Shown piece after piece: positions 1 to 11,903 of a stretch of 64,000 nt of DNA. The notes under the pieces are model-generated. The model saw only the letters and a list, made by a program, of their open reading frames with translations, searched no databases and was not told the origin of the DNA. This DNA is from Diploscapter coronatus (lineage: Eukaryota > Nematoda > Chromadorea > Rhabditida > Rhabditidae). Within the stretch, counting starts at the first letter, position 1. Every line of letters starts with the position of its first letter. Both the position numbers and the translations under genes were made by a program. The stretch is from NCBI GenBank assembly GCA_964036155.1, contig OZ038423.1:5099249-5163248 (forward strand). The letters run 5' to 3'.

Positions 1-2029
1 TCACATCTGTCTAGAGAATAGTTTTGAAAACATTTCATCATCCATTTTCGTGAAAACTTAAAAATGTAATAATTTTCTTTAATTATTTCCTTGCAAATTT
101 CGTAAAGATTTACGATTTCCTATCTATGTACTTTCCTTGTGAAATATAATGCTGTATACTCAAATTATCTAAAAAAAAAAACAAGTGAAAGATAAAAGGA
201 AGTAGTATGGTTTTAGAGGGTTTACGGTCACGGAGAAGTTAAAAGTCCGCGCCATGTTGTGACCCTTTGGCAATCAAGGCGATAATCTTCCGAAAATCGC
301 TTTCAATTACTCAATAGAAGTTGGAATCAACTGAAACTATCCGTTGTTTGCATAACTTACCGATCTTACCTGTTGTTATTTGCATGATGCATTTTGACGC
401 GTTTCTCGTCCCTGCAAACACAGTCAGGCTTGTCATTGCACGTTTATGCATTCCCCTATCAGTCGATCCGAAAGTCGTTACTCATTAATTTTAATCGAGT
501 TTTCTCGCCTTTTGTGTGGATCATTTGGCTTGATGAGGCGACAGCTCGAAATTGGCCATTAAAATTGGAGTCGAAAAATTAGAGCGTCAGAAAGGGAACC
601 GAAATGGGCAATGGGAGTGGAAATGACTGAGGGGGGAAACTACGGGTGAGTGAATGTGCATCGACACGGCGACAAAGGGCCGTAACGACTCAGCAACTAG
701 CAACCAACATCTAACAAGCGACAAGCAACAGAAACGCTGGTAGGCTTTCTCGCCTTCCCGCTCTCATTTCAGGGTTTATTTCTTTTCCTCACTCTCTTTG
801 TCTTCTCTGATAAGCAATCTCTCCACGCTCTATTCAGCTTCGTTCTTCCTTTATTGGATTTTACCTTCCCCCGTTTTTATTTACCTTTCATGGCTTATGT
901 TTTAGAAGTTTATATTTTATTATTTTTACGAAAAATTTCGAAGGCTGAAACTTACTCATGTTGTGAATTCGTTTTGAATATCTCTTCAATTCGTTTTATT
1001 TGATTTTCATCATTTTGGTTACCGTATGCAGATTTTTCTCGCCTCTTACGAAATTACTCAATCTCGTTCTTACTTACAAGAAAAGTTTCACTAATCTGAC
1101 GATTTACTTTTAATCCAACGCATCTAAATCAATCTGATTTGAAACCTTCATTGTTCGTTATCAGAAACGCGCAAAAAATGAGTGATAATGAGCGGAATAA
1201 CGTGAAAAGTGAAGGGAAAAATGAGAAATGCGAAAGAGTAAAATGCGAGAAGAGCAGAAGGAAGCTGATTGAATCGATAGAAGACGAGCTACTGGCAATC
1301 AGGCAGTCAGGAATTCGGGAGAAGTTAATGCGTTAATGACACCGCGGAAAGTGATAATGAGGCTGAGGAATGATACTGCTCAACTTGCCAGATCGATATC
1401 TTGCAAATTGATTTCAGAATGAGTCTGAAAATAGAATGACCATTTTGTCACAAAAATGAATTATTGGAGTACACGACTGCTATCCATTATGGCCAGGGGT
1501 GTGCAAATTTGAATTTAAAAAAGTGAAAATCTGAATTTAAATATTTCTGCGTTTGGGATTAGAATTCTGAGATCTAACAATTCTTGGAATTGAAATTCCG
1601 CACGCCACGGATTATGATTTTAAACATTTATCATCAAATGCATAATTTTCAACAAATGCTTCATCTCAAATCAAAATTAGAATTTCGTAAATTTGCATTT
1701 AACGAGTAAGATTTTTGTGATCTTCATTGGAAGGATCTTTCGAAATTAGATAAAAACAGAAGGCATTCCGACTCTGATACTTTGTTGAGAGAATATTTCC
1801 ATACTTTAAATTTCGAGAAAAAAGATCGATCATTCCTATTCCGATATTGCCTTCTTTATAGTTTTTCTTGTCACTAATCACAAATTCTGAAGCCTCCATT
1901 TCGAATCTGATAATTGATCACTTGTTATTTTGAAATTTCTACCCGAATTTGTAAGACAGAATTATTTCATGTTCATTTGGAGTTTCGCATAAGTTGCCAT
2001 TTTTGTCTTTCATGTATAAATTTCAGTGT
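1..2029. other. Non-coding 5' flank
   Basis: AT-rich DNA upstream of the SLC16-like gene. Open frames here are short, lack ATG starts or splice partners, and do not resemble proteins. The only structure I see is a foldback-like repeat at about 1494-1611, listed separately. The region ends in a good acceptor (TTTCAG, 2021-2026), 3 bp before the start codon of the next gene. Confidence 0.6.
1494..1611. repeat. Foldback/MITE-like element with degenerate terminal inverted repeats
   Basis: The left end (GGGGTGTGC followed by AAATTTGAATTT) is matched by the reverse complement of the right end (GTGGCGTGC, GGAATTTCAATTCC). Arms are about 23 bp with several mismatches and flank an AT-rich core. Short non-coding elements with terminal inverted repeats are typical MITE remnants. 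No clear target duplication was seen. Confidence 0.4.
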
Positions 2030-4964
2030 ATGTCAGCGAACGAGAAGGACATAAAGGCAGATCGACCGGTTCGTCTGGCGGCTCGCCGGCAGCAGGCAGT
2101 CCGCTTTCTGCATCAGGAATCGGCCGAAATCAAAACTCCCAGTGCTTTGTGGTATTCGTGGGTCGCCATCTTCGGGTTCTACATTCTCACTATCGAAACC
2201 GGTGTCAGAACGGTAACTTATATAGGTCTTTTTACACATTGCTAGTTGGAATAAAGTTGATGCTTGTGGCAAAATCTTTAAAGGGAAATATTGGCTCCTA
2301 CTCTCCGTTATTCGTTTCTTCAGATTCATAAGAAAATTTAAACATAATGATCTCCAGTCGATACTAATATCCCTATAATGGCTAATGAAAAGAGGAAAAT
2401 CGTTTACGAAATATCAACTCAATTACCGAAGAATATGATATTGATTTCGATAACGAACTTTGTCATTTTGCCATCAAATTGTAAATTCCTTCGCTTCCTC
2501 TCTTCTTTCAGTCGTTTCGTTGTCGCTAAACACCTCTAAAAATTTTATGTTTCATACTCTCAAGCAACTGATTTCACTCGATAATATAAAATCACAAAAA
2601 TGGAGTGAATGTGAATCAGCCAAAATCAATCAAGTAAAATTTAAAACGGAATTGAACTAGAATCGAGTTAAAAGAAAAACTAATGTAAATAGTTTAACAA
2701 CTTTCAGATAATGAATATCTTCGTCGAGCCAGTCATAGCAGAGTTCAACTGCACGAAAACAGTAGCAGACACTGCAGTTATTGTCATTCCGATGGCTTCC
2801 AGCATGATTTCGGGTAGTGTTTTTTTATCTCGTAATTTCAAGCATCGCCATTAGTCAGGTCCTTTGAAAATTGTGTTCTATTTCGAAGATCATCGATTTT
2901 CTCTCTTTTGTACTAAGATCCAAATGATCGCTTATACCCGTGTCTTATCTCATTTTATAAAGAACTATCTGAAAGTATAATTCGAAATTTATCCTTCGCA
3001 GGTCCCCTGTGCGCGATGTTCTACCACTTCGCTGGAGCGCGCATCTCGATCATGATCGGTTCGACGATGTGCAGCATCGGCTTCGCTGCCGGCTCCTTCG
3101 TCCGCAGTCTCTGGCTGCTCTGCGTCTGCATGCTTTTCTTCGGTGACACATTTACATCGTAATAATCATGAAGATAAACTTTCTTCAAGCAAAAATGAGT
3201 TTTTGGGGACATCATTTTGTTGGTAAAACGTTGCATTCAAAATCAGAAATCCACATTTAATATGATGAAATCAGTCTTTTTTTCGAGAAAAAATGTATAA
3301 CACTATGTCAAAAGACATAAAATCGAGCTTAAAAAATAAACAAGAAGGCTATCGTCTGAAAAATACAACTTCAGGACTCGGAACTGGCCTCATGCGGAAT
3401 GCGATCATTTCCGTGCAATGCGAATACTTCAAAACAGCTCAGCATCGCAACACAGTGCACGCCTTCATGACAATCGGGCCTGGATTGGGCATTTGGCTCA
3501 TGCCTCGGCTACTTGTCTACATTATCAAAGAGGTTAACAAACTAGTTCTTTTAAAGATGATTATTCTGTCATTGCAGTATTCTTGGCAAATTGCATGGCA
3601 AGCGCTGTCGACCCTTTACATCGTGTCTTTCATCATGGGGATCTTCATCAGCAGAAGGCCCTCAGATGAGAACAGCTCGATTTGGTCGATGACTGGAATC
3701 AAGGTAATTTCTATTGTTCAGAAAATTATATTTTTGAACAATTCCACTGATAAATATGACCCTTCATAGTGACCCATCAGATGCTTTCATCTGTAAATGG
3801 TAAGCGTAAGGAACTGCACACTAAAACTAACAAAATCAGCTATTTTATTTTTTAAACCTTATCTACAACACTTCTAAACATCATCATTCTTGAGGAATGA
3901 ACTAATGGCTTTTTGCTATAGCTTATTTTCAGATCTGGAACAAGCTGGAGTTTTGTCTGCACGCGATTTGCACATTCTGTGCGGCTGCCTGCTCGATCAT
4001 CTACATTTCGAACATTCTCATTTTGATGCGTAACGAGAACATTCCAGAGTAAATTTTAAAAATCAATGAATTCATACAACCATTTATGATTGAACCATTT
4101 CAGGCCTGAGAAAGTCTACAGTTATCAAGGCATCGCGAGCATCGCTGGAAAAGGGCTTTTGACTCTTCTGATGAGCTTCAACAAAGTAATAGATAAAATG
4201 ACGAAGCTTCGATAAAAGATATGATCTTCAGATCGACATTGCCTGGCTGATCATAGCCTGTTATGTGATCGCTCAAACCGCACTGTTTTCTGGCGCATTT
4301 TGCTATTCTCTGTGGCAATTTCGACTGCAGAACTTCTTCTCTGGATTTGGCATTGGTAAGTAGTTTTTCTTACTGTAGAACGAGATTCTGTACAACATTT
4401 CAAAGTAGAAAATGGATGCATCACATTTTATCGGAAGTTATCCGTCACTAAAAGAGACTCTTCTTTAGATAAGGAAGGAACATACATTTTCTACGAATCG
4501 GAAATTAGACGAACTTTGATGATAGACACAATGAAATATCGGAAAAAACATACAAGAAACTTTCAAATTAACACGTCTAAAGTTTCTTATTTAATACCTT
4601 TCATATTGCACTAGTAATTTATCGCTCTTCAGGCCTGTTTCAAGCAGCCCTTGTGCCTTTCCTGGTCGCTCTGGTCGGAGCCACTCAGTTGCCAGCTGCA
4701 CTTGGATTCACGAATCTCGTCAGCGGACTCGCTGCATTTTCAGCCATCAATATTGCAGGTCGAGTAGCGAAAGAATATGACGACGAGCGTCGTCCGTTCG
4801 TGATTTCGATGTTCCTGGGTTCGATCGCCATCGTGCTGGCCATCGTCAATTCGTTGCTCCACAAATTCCGCAAGTCGCATGTCCGACGACCCTCCATGAA
4901 GCAGTACAGCAGAGTGAATGGGGTCAAGAATCTGTCAGAAATCACTTCTTTCGAGGGGCAGTAA
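2030..4964 (+). CDS. SLC16-like (monocarboxylate transporter type) MFS membrane protein
   Basis: Nine exons: 2030-2212, 2708-2813, 3002-3142, 3375-3532, 3578-3703, 3933-4048, 4104-4185, 4232-4355, 4633-4964. All junctions are GT-AG and in phase, giving 455 aa, a normal length for this 12-TM family. A basic cytosolic N-terminus (about 1-38) leads into TM1. The stretch GPLCAMFYHFAGARISIMIG, followed by an SLWLLCVCMLFFGLGTGL segment, matches the SLC16 pattern of TM3-TM4 and the R/K-rich loop. A polar loop (RRPSDENS) separates the two six-TM halves. The classical TM1 DG-G-W-G/AW motif is replaced by YSWVAIFGF, so the substrate cannot be inferred; proton-coupled monocarboxylate or aromatic amino-acid transport is only the family precedent. 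The ATG sits 3 bp after a TTTCAG, consistent with trans-splicing. I am confident of an MFS transporter and fairly confident of SLC16. Confidence 0.8.
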
Positions 4965-6506
4965 TTCAGCAACTACGAGCTTCATTTTCATGACATGCAA
5001 TGGTCAAAATCGCATATCCGAATTATGATAAGGAAGAGGTAATTTGAGAAAAAAGTCATTTCTTATTTCGTATGTTAAGTCACACAAAATATTCCGCAGG
5101 CTCTACTTTTTCGTTTATTTACTGTCCAAAGTGAAATTTGGGAATTAACCGAAATTCGCCAAGGCCCTCAACTATTCACCCATCGTAATATCGTTTCAAT
5201 CCCAATTCATTTTCACTATCTTCAATTTTTGAAAAACAACTCGATAGCATCAGAATGCTTTATTCTTTAATTTCTATCTTGTGTTGTACAATATTTCTTC
5301 AGCAAAAATCCATTTAGCTTAAATTCTGAACACAACTCGATTTTTCGATCAAGCTTGAAAAATGAATTGGTAAAAGATTATGATTTTACGGAATAATTTT
5401 ATCTTGAGATTCAAATTATCATTGTTTTCAGCCTATAAATTCAGTCGATTATTTCACGGGTTTAGTGTATCGTCTTGTTATTTTCAAATGCGTTTTGTTC
5501 GTTCATATACTAATTGTTCCTCTATCGAAGTTTCGGGAATATGTTTAAGGATAAAATTATCGCTGATTCTTAAATGAAATTTGTATTATAAAAGATTAAA
5601 GCCTAAATATTTTAGAGTTATTAAAGATTTATAAGTTTAGCAGAAAATTGTGAATCAATAGCGATAATGTTTTGCATAATCAGCATGTCTATTTATTTCA
5701 GTTCATTTTTGAACGATGTAATGTGTTTGAATGATGTTACTCTAGCTTTAGTATTCTGCAATAAAGTTTCAATAAACGAGTTATTATTGTAAATGGCCGA
5801 TAACTTGAAACGAGATAAAAGAAACGTCTTTCTTTCTTCTCCTTCCTTTGAGTCTCGGAATGCGCGCACTGATTTGTTAGCAAAGGGGTTGTTTCCAGGG
5901 GTCCGTCGATTTGGCTGATTCTCACATATCTTATACAGTTTTTCATGCTGATCATCATAATATATTTTGTTTTGCATAAAAATTCCCATGACCAACACAA
6001 CGAAAAATATGTCTGAGCGCGTAAAATCATGATCTTTTAATAGCTTTTTTTTTATATATAAAAACGCTTCGCTAATCGGCCCTCTTATTGTTAGATTTTG
6101 AATCCTCCACATCTGCATGATTACACCCTTTAAAAATATGACATTTTTGATGACTTTTGCTACTCATTTTGATAAAATGTTTTCACACTTGCGACAATCC
6201 GGGTATGGATCACCCGCCGTCGCCATGGGTACTCACATAGATGGAAGGGGTGCAGACAAATCCAATAACGATATCATTACATATTATTAGATTTATTCAC
6301 AGTTCTGGGTTTATATAAAGATAATAATTCAAACTACATCTTATCAATATCACTACCTTTATATCTACTAGGGAGAAGGAGAGAGAGTGAGAGGGGAGAG
6401 AGGATAAGTGTTCACAGGTTGATTTACTAGACATCGGTCTTACAATATGATATTTTGATGTTTATTCCTATAAAAATGGACCAAGGTTTTGTGTCTTTCT
6501 AAGAAT
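4965..6506. other. Intergenic DNA, AT-rich
   Basis: No supportable gene. A GC-richer stretch (about 6178-6260) followed by TTTATT and TATATAAA (about 6290-6318) resembles the polyadenylation and TATA signals of an LTR read in reverse. No terminal TG/CA with target duplication could be found, so it is not called as an element. A short GA-rich tract lies at 6370-6403. Confidence 0.5.
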
Positions 6507-8410
6507 ATGACTGTTTATTCGAATAAAACAGTTCCTTATGCGGATACCTATGTAATCTATATCGCCGAAGGAGGGATTCTTGTGATTTTTAATGCACTTT
6601 TTGCATCACTGATATATTGTATTCGTCACCTAAGGCGTCAAAAAGAGTACGTGATAATCGCCTGGAATCTCATCTTCGACTCATTTTACGGCCTGGCTCA
6701 TTTTACAGCAGGGACTTATCGTCTTAGCTTATACTATTCGGAAACTTGTAAATCACACAAAAGATTACCTCTACTATATAGTTATGTAACCACCCTTTTT
6801 TCGATTTCAATTTTCATTAAAAATTTTCATACCAATTATACAACTCGACTATGGAGATTTCAAAACATAGTCGAAATTAGCATAAAATCGATTTTTACCT
6901 TTTTTAGCTTTTCATCCAAAACTCAATTTTTTATTTCGGAAATAAAAAATGAAAAGCTCATTCTACGCCGAATTTGATGAGCTTTCAGAATATGTATAAA
7001 ATGTCGAGGTAGAAATGCTTCTGAAGACCTCTAAAACTTCTGGAATGGTGTCTCACGTCAAAAAATCAATTTTTCAAAAGTCAATATTTGCTGTCCAAAA
7101 CGGGGTTCATTCGACTCAGAATTTAACGCTGATCACGAAAATAGACATATCTTATCCGCTGGAATGGCCATATCAATGATATTGATTGGTAAAAAGTTAT
7201 AAGGCCAGAATAAGTCAAATTATGGCTCCCTTTGCAAGTTGCAATTGAAAAAATTCACCTTATCGATATTATATAGTAGAGGTAATCAAATTTCTAACAG
7301 CCAGCCGAAGGCTGGCACTAGAACGACGAGCGGGCGAGCGTGAAGCGCCCACTCGCTCGCCGCTCTAGTTTAGTGATAAGTTTTTAGACTATCCACTGTT
7401 TTCCAAATGGCAGTGTCTTTTCACTGTTCATGGATCGCTCTTTGTGCTTATGAATCCAGGCGTTGGGTGGATTAATTTGTTCACGTGCTGTAATCAATTA
7501 ATTTCTGTGATATGGCCTCTCCATTATATTCGTTGGAGGCTGAGATATGTCTACGTGGTTCCCGCCGTTTCGATTATTTTCACGATTTCGACTTATGGTT
7601 GGGCTATTGTGGCGAATTTTCCGACTAAAAACGAGCCTGAGGTTATAAAAAAATCGGAGTTAAACAATTTTGTTGGTTGAAAAATTACAGGTCACAGCCA
7701 ATTGCAACATCCGCGAAACCAACACCGAACTTGTGTATGGTGTTTTGCGATTGATCCGAATAATCACAACGTTTATCGCTATAGCTCTTTATATGCCGAT
7801 TGTGGTCCAAATTTTCAGGGTATATTGCAAAATTAGAATTTTGGTATAAGTTGATTTTTAGATCTTACAAACTGATCCGACAACAACTTTTAATAGCCAA
7901 AATCGTAGAAAACTCATCCGGATGACTGTCACAGTCTTATTGATCACCATAAACCAATTGTGTTTGTTTTCGATCCGCGACCTATGGCTTATGCTCCATC
8001 CAGGGAACGACAGCGTTATTTTGTCGATTTTGGCGCTGAACAAAGGTTTTTGTCCCCTTTATCTGATGTGAGGGACTTTTCAGGGATGTTCAACATTCTG
8101 ATCTTTCTCATAACTCAAGCGGAGCTAAGAGGGAAGTTCTTTTATCGAATAGGTAAATGGCTGGGCTTTCGCTGTGTAACGAGCGATACTTGGCGGGAAT
8201 TCAGGTAAAATTACATCCCCTTTTAATTGTAAAATTTTACAAACCCCCAATTACACACTCCTGTAAAATTTACACCCCCTTGTAAGTGCTTTTACAAGAG
8301 GGTGTAATGCTACTTGAATCCCAGCTCTGGTTTTAACTACACAATTACTTTCAGGACCACTCAGGTGCAGCCGCAGCAGCAGTCTAAACAAAACTCACAG
8401 ACTCCAATAG
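6507..8410 (+). CDS. Nematode 7TM chemoreceptor-like GPCR (srx/srsx type)
   Basis: Six exons: 6507-6747, 7388-7641, 7691-7819, 7862-8045, 8084-8152, 8355-8410. All are in phase and give 310 aa, the usual size of nematode serpentine receptors. The N-terminus is short with an N-glycosylation site (NKT). TM1 begins at about residue 15 and ends in the basic loop RHLRRQKEY. The exon 1-2 junction brings SET next to YYPLFSKWQC, placing a Cys before TM3. The region after TM3 reads NQLISVIWPLHYIRWRLRY, in the position of a DRY-type motif. Later TMs follow, with a TM7-like segment MFNILIFLITQAELRGKFF. The tail is short and rich in Ser and Arg. A likely poly(A) signal AATAAA is at 8475. Intron 1 contains GC-rich hairpins and intron 5 a MITE-like element. 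The exact serpentine class is uncertain; ligand and cell type are unknown. Confidence 0.8.
7301..7368. repeat. GC-rich hairpin pair inside a chemoreceptor intron
   Basis: CCAGCC GAA GGCTGG (7301-7315) is a perfect 6-bp stem with a 3-nt loop. It is followed at once by an imperfect inverted repeat running from CTAGAACGACGAGCG to its near complement ending CGCCGCTCTAG. The block is GC-rich inside AT-rich intronic DNA, so it may be a mobile-element end or a structured RNA segment. Confidence 0.5.
8192..8330. repeat. MITE-like foldback element in chemoreceptor intron 5
   Basis: The left arm starts GCGGGAATTCAGGTAAAATT and continues into ACATCCCCTTTT. The reverse complement of the right arm reads GCTGGGATTCAAGTAGCATT and ACACCCTCTTGT. 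The arms match over about 35 bp with scattered differences. The whole element lies within intron 5 (8153-8354), so splicing should remove it. Confidence 0.55.
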
Positions 8411-9242
8411 TTATATGATTCGAAAAGAAAAGTATCCGTGATCAATAGTTTAACCTAATAGTTTTAATTTATGTAATAAAGCAGATGTTACGTAAAATCT
8501 CCCCCAGCAAATCTGAGCGTGTTGTTCAAAAATCAAAAACTGCGACCATTTTGAGAGAAACTGTTTTTAGAGCTATTAAATAGGAGTCCATTTGGATGTT
8601 ATGGCAACTTTCAAAAAGCTAAAATTCAGCAGAAATGTTCTTTTTTCATTTTTTGTCGTAAACAAGAGCTACTATACAATATTTTGTGCCAGTAGTGTGG
8701 TCTTGCGTATTATCTTGTGGTGGTATAATTCAACAGCTATGACGCATTAGCTAGCTGACCAGTAGATACTGGATTTCAGACGTATTTATTCGATCCTCAA
8801 ACTTGGGTAATTAAATCATCATCTTCAAATAAATTATTGTTTTTCGTCCCTATAAGTAGGCATGCTTAGCGAAAATTATTGAATGTCATCGAATACGTGT
8901 GAGCAAATTTTGGGATGTTATACCTTTATCATTTTATCCATAGTTGATTATCCTTGACATTTTGCAGAGTTTCATCGATTCGGTCATATCAAAATTTCCT
9001 CGAGTGACGAATCTAATGCACTATAAATGTGGCGCTTCCTCTCCAGCCGTTTACTTTCCTTATCAGCTATTTGACTGGCTGCGTACAGATCAGCTCCATT
9101 CTTCATTCTTCATTTTGCAGCGCCATTTGAGTTGGCAAACAGAATCTCCGAATTTCACTGACTTATTCGTAAAACCTTCTAAACTTTAAATTTCAAGCTC
9201 AATTTTCAGACAAACTTTTGTGACTAGTCGACAATTTTCATT

Positions 9243-10444
9243 ATGCATCCCGTCTACAATCCCGTAAGATATTATATCTGTTTTCTAAAGAAGACTATAA
9301 ATTAAGATGGTACCAGGAGCCGTTCCACTGACGACGCAAATTCAGCCGGGCAGTAGAATTATCGTTCACGGAAATATGCACAAGAAAGAGTAAGCAGCTC
9401 ACGCATAAAACTGTTTAAGAGGAAAAGATATGTCGCATAAAATTTTACATCTCACATTTTAAATCAAAAATTTATTCTAGAATCTAGACTTGCGAACCTA
9501 AAGGGCGATCTAAAATTCTGACGCGTTAGAATATCGCAGTTCTTTTACTAAAAGAATTGATTAGGAAGAAAAACTTTGATATTTATCGATAAACTAATTT
9601 TCGGGATCAAATTGGAAAATTTAATCTAAAATAATTTGGAGATTCCTGCTAAACTACATATTAGTGAATTTTTAAAAATAAAAAAATACGTCCAAAGGTT
9701 TCCTTGCAACTAACAACAACTTTGAATGAAAATCGGGATTATTGGCAAAAACTAGAATCGGCATCACGATTGAAAATATTTTAAGATTTGCATAAAAATC
9801 GAATTCGAATTTCAAATTATTTGAATAAAAATAGTTTCGCTTCTAGCTAGCAATTTTACTTTTTTCTAAGCGCAATTCAAAATGATTATCTTTCAGCGAA
9901 TTTGCGATAAATCTGGTGAAAGGAACGGATATTGTGCTGCACGTCAACTTCCGAACTCACAAGGAGCACAACGTGGTGGTGAACAGTTGCCTCTATGGGA
10001 CATGGGGGGTCGAGCAGAGACACAAGAATCCGCTCAAGCAGGGCGAACACTTCTCCCTGCACATCGCCTGCAGGCCTGAACAGTTCGATGTGGGTTTGAG
10101 GAAGATTCATTAGGGATAAAAACAATGAAAGAAAATTCGACATTTTCATCAAAAGACGAATTATTTCGCTAGCAAAATGAATCAATTCTCTGAACTGAAT
10201 TGATAGAACATTACAGTTTGGAAGGAAACTTTTCGGGTTTGAAATTTTTTCCAAAATGTCAACACAATTTATTCAATTTTTGGAAAATCAATAAAAAAAC
10301 AAATGATAAGTTGACCATTTTCAGATCGAATGCAATGGTCACCATCTGATGTCCTTCCAGCATAGATCCGACCCTCGCACGATTCAAGCCATCACTCTCC
10401 AAGGACAGTTCGCCTGCGAATCCATCACTATCGAAAATCATTAG
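9243..10444 (+). CDS. Galectin, single carbohydrate-recognition domain
   Basis: Exons 9243-9263, 9307-9389, 9897-10089 and 10325-10444 encode 138 aa, the size of one galectin CRD. The beta-galactoside-binding residues are visible: HVNFR (H-x-N-x-R), VVVNS (the V-x-N strand) and WGVEQR (W-G-x-E-x-R), followed by the family segment PLKQGEHFSLHIAC. The last exon supplies the final strands (ECNGHHLMSFQHR). Without splicing, the main open frame stops just after the donor at 10090, so the last exon is easy to miss. The first exon is only 21 bp and the acceptor before exon 2 (ATTAAG) is weak, so translation might instead start at the ATG at 9307. No signal peptide is seen, as usual for galectins. 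AATAAA is at 10564. Known role: a cytosolic or extracellular lectin in glycan recognition. Many nematode galectins are tandem-repeat proteins; this one has a single domain. Confidence 0.88.
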
Positions 10445-11903
10445 ATCTGTGTATTTTTTATCAATTATCTTATATTATATCTATATAATATGGTTTTATC
10501 TGAATATCGCTTTTGTGGACATTTTGTTATTTCATAAGTTTCATGTACTTTTCAGTCAATGCAAATAAACCATGCTGATAAATGAATTGCTTGAATGTAA
10601 GCGGGCAGACTGTTTACAGAAACGTAAATGATAAGCCAAATATGCATGTCTAAAAATAATTGAATAATTCAAACATTTTTCTAAATTATTCTATAAAGTA
10701 GGATTAAAATTGAACTGATGGGACTATTGCAGGCAATTTAGTGAATCATCATAATAAAAAACTCACGTTACTAGAGGAATAGTTCAAATAATTCTGTTCT
10801 CGTCAAATGTTTGAGTTCCTTTTTCAGTAATATCCTTGATCTAGTTACAATAGTTTTCTCGAAAGATACAGTTAACCCTGAGAATTTGAGAATGTATTCT
10901 TCAAAACCATGAATTTGTCAAACTATTTAATCGATATGACACGTGTTTCATAACAATATGGCTAGGGTCTCTAAGCCGATATGCCAAAGCGCGTTTCTAA
11001 GTAAATTTTTAATAGAAAAATAGATTGGGCTGTAAATAAGATTTTTATGAAGAAATTTTTTTTTAATTCTCGATAAAAAAAATTGCAAAAATCCATCATC
11101 CAAAGTGAACGCATTTTCGCAAGGGGACGGAGCTTAGGGACTCTAAATATGACTTTACGATAACCATGTATTTTGACGTATAATAATCCGTATCCTGAAT
11201 CAATTACGGTTAAAATTTCAAATCAGAAAATGGTCATAATAATGTTGGACTTTTATTTTGTTTTGTTTGTTTTTTTTCTTCGCAACCCGAGATCACATAT
11301 CGGTTTCTTGGACCGTTGATAAGCTGACGTAATCTGGTATCTGAAATGGATATCGTTGTGATTATTCTCGTTATCAAATCTTGCTGCTCTTACGCATTCC
11401 CTTCTTCACCTTAGCTTCATTCCTTTGTCGTATTTACAGTCTGACTATCTGCTAGCTCTGCTAGGTGTATTTGCAATGAGAAAGTGTCAGCGACCCTTCT
11501 TCCTTCCTTCCTCCCCTTCTCCTTTGCTCTTTCTTCCCACAAATCGACTTCCTTCATCTAGCATCAAGATCGTAGTTTTGTACAGATTTCATTAATTCTC
11601 AAATATCATTTTTTTTTAAGTTCTTACCTAATATTTCTTGCAAAAATTTTCATTGATATCAAATTCTTTTAGATTTACTATTCGACAGGAGTAAACAAAC
11701 AACAACATCGTATTCGAGTTTATTTTGAAGATAACATTCCTCCGTCAGAACAGCAAGCTCATAGAGTCAGTCACATAGCCGACAGACGCATCTCCAAGCC
11801 TTGGTCCGACCATCTTCGAAACGCTGTTTGTCTTTTCTCTTATCTAGCAATTTTTTGCTCGCAACTTTAGAAACAGTTTATCTATTGTGTGCTCCCTCTT
11901 CAA
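10445..11903. other. Intergenic DNA with one degenerate inverted-repeat element
   Basis: No coding exon recognised. Sequences near 10968 (AGGGTCTCTAAGCC) and, in reverse complement, near 11150 (AGAGTCCCTAAGCTCC) are similar and face each other. They may bound a roughly 185-bp MITE remnant. The DNA from 11390 to 11560 is pyrimidine-rich and may belong to the promoter or 5'UTR of the following gene. Confidence 0.45.

Noticed and set aside
6178..6420. Reversed LTR suspected from TTTATT followed by TATATAAA
   Set aside because: No consistent TG/CA termini and no target duplication could be found.
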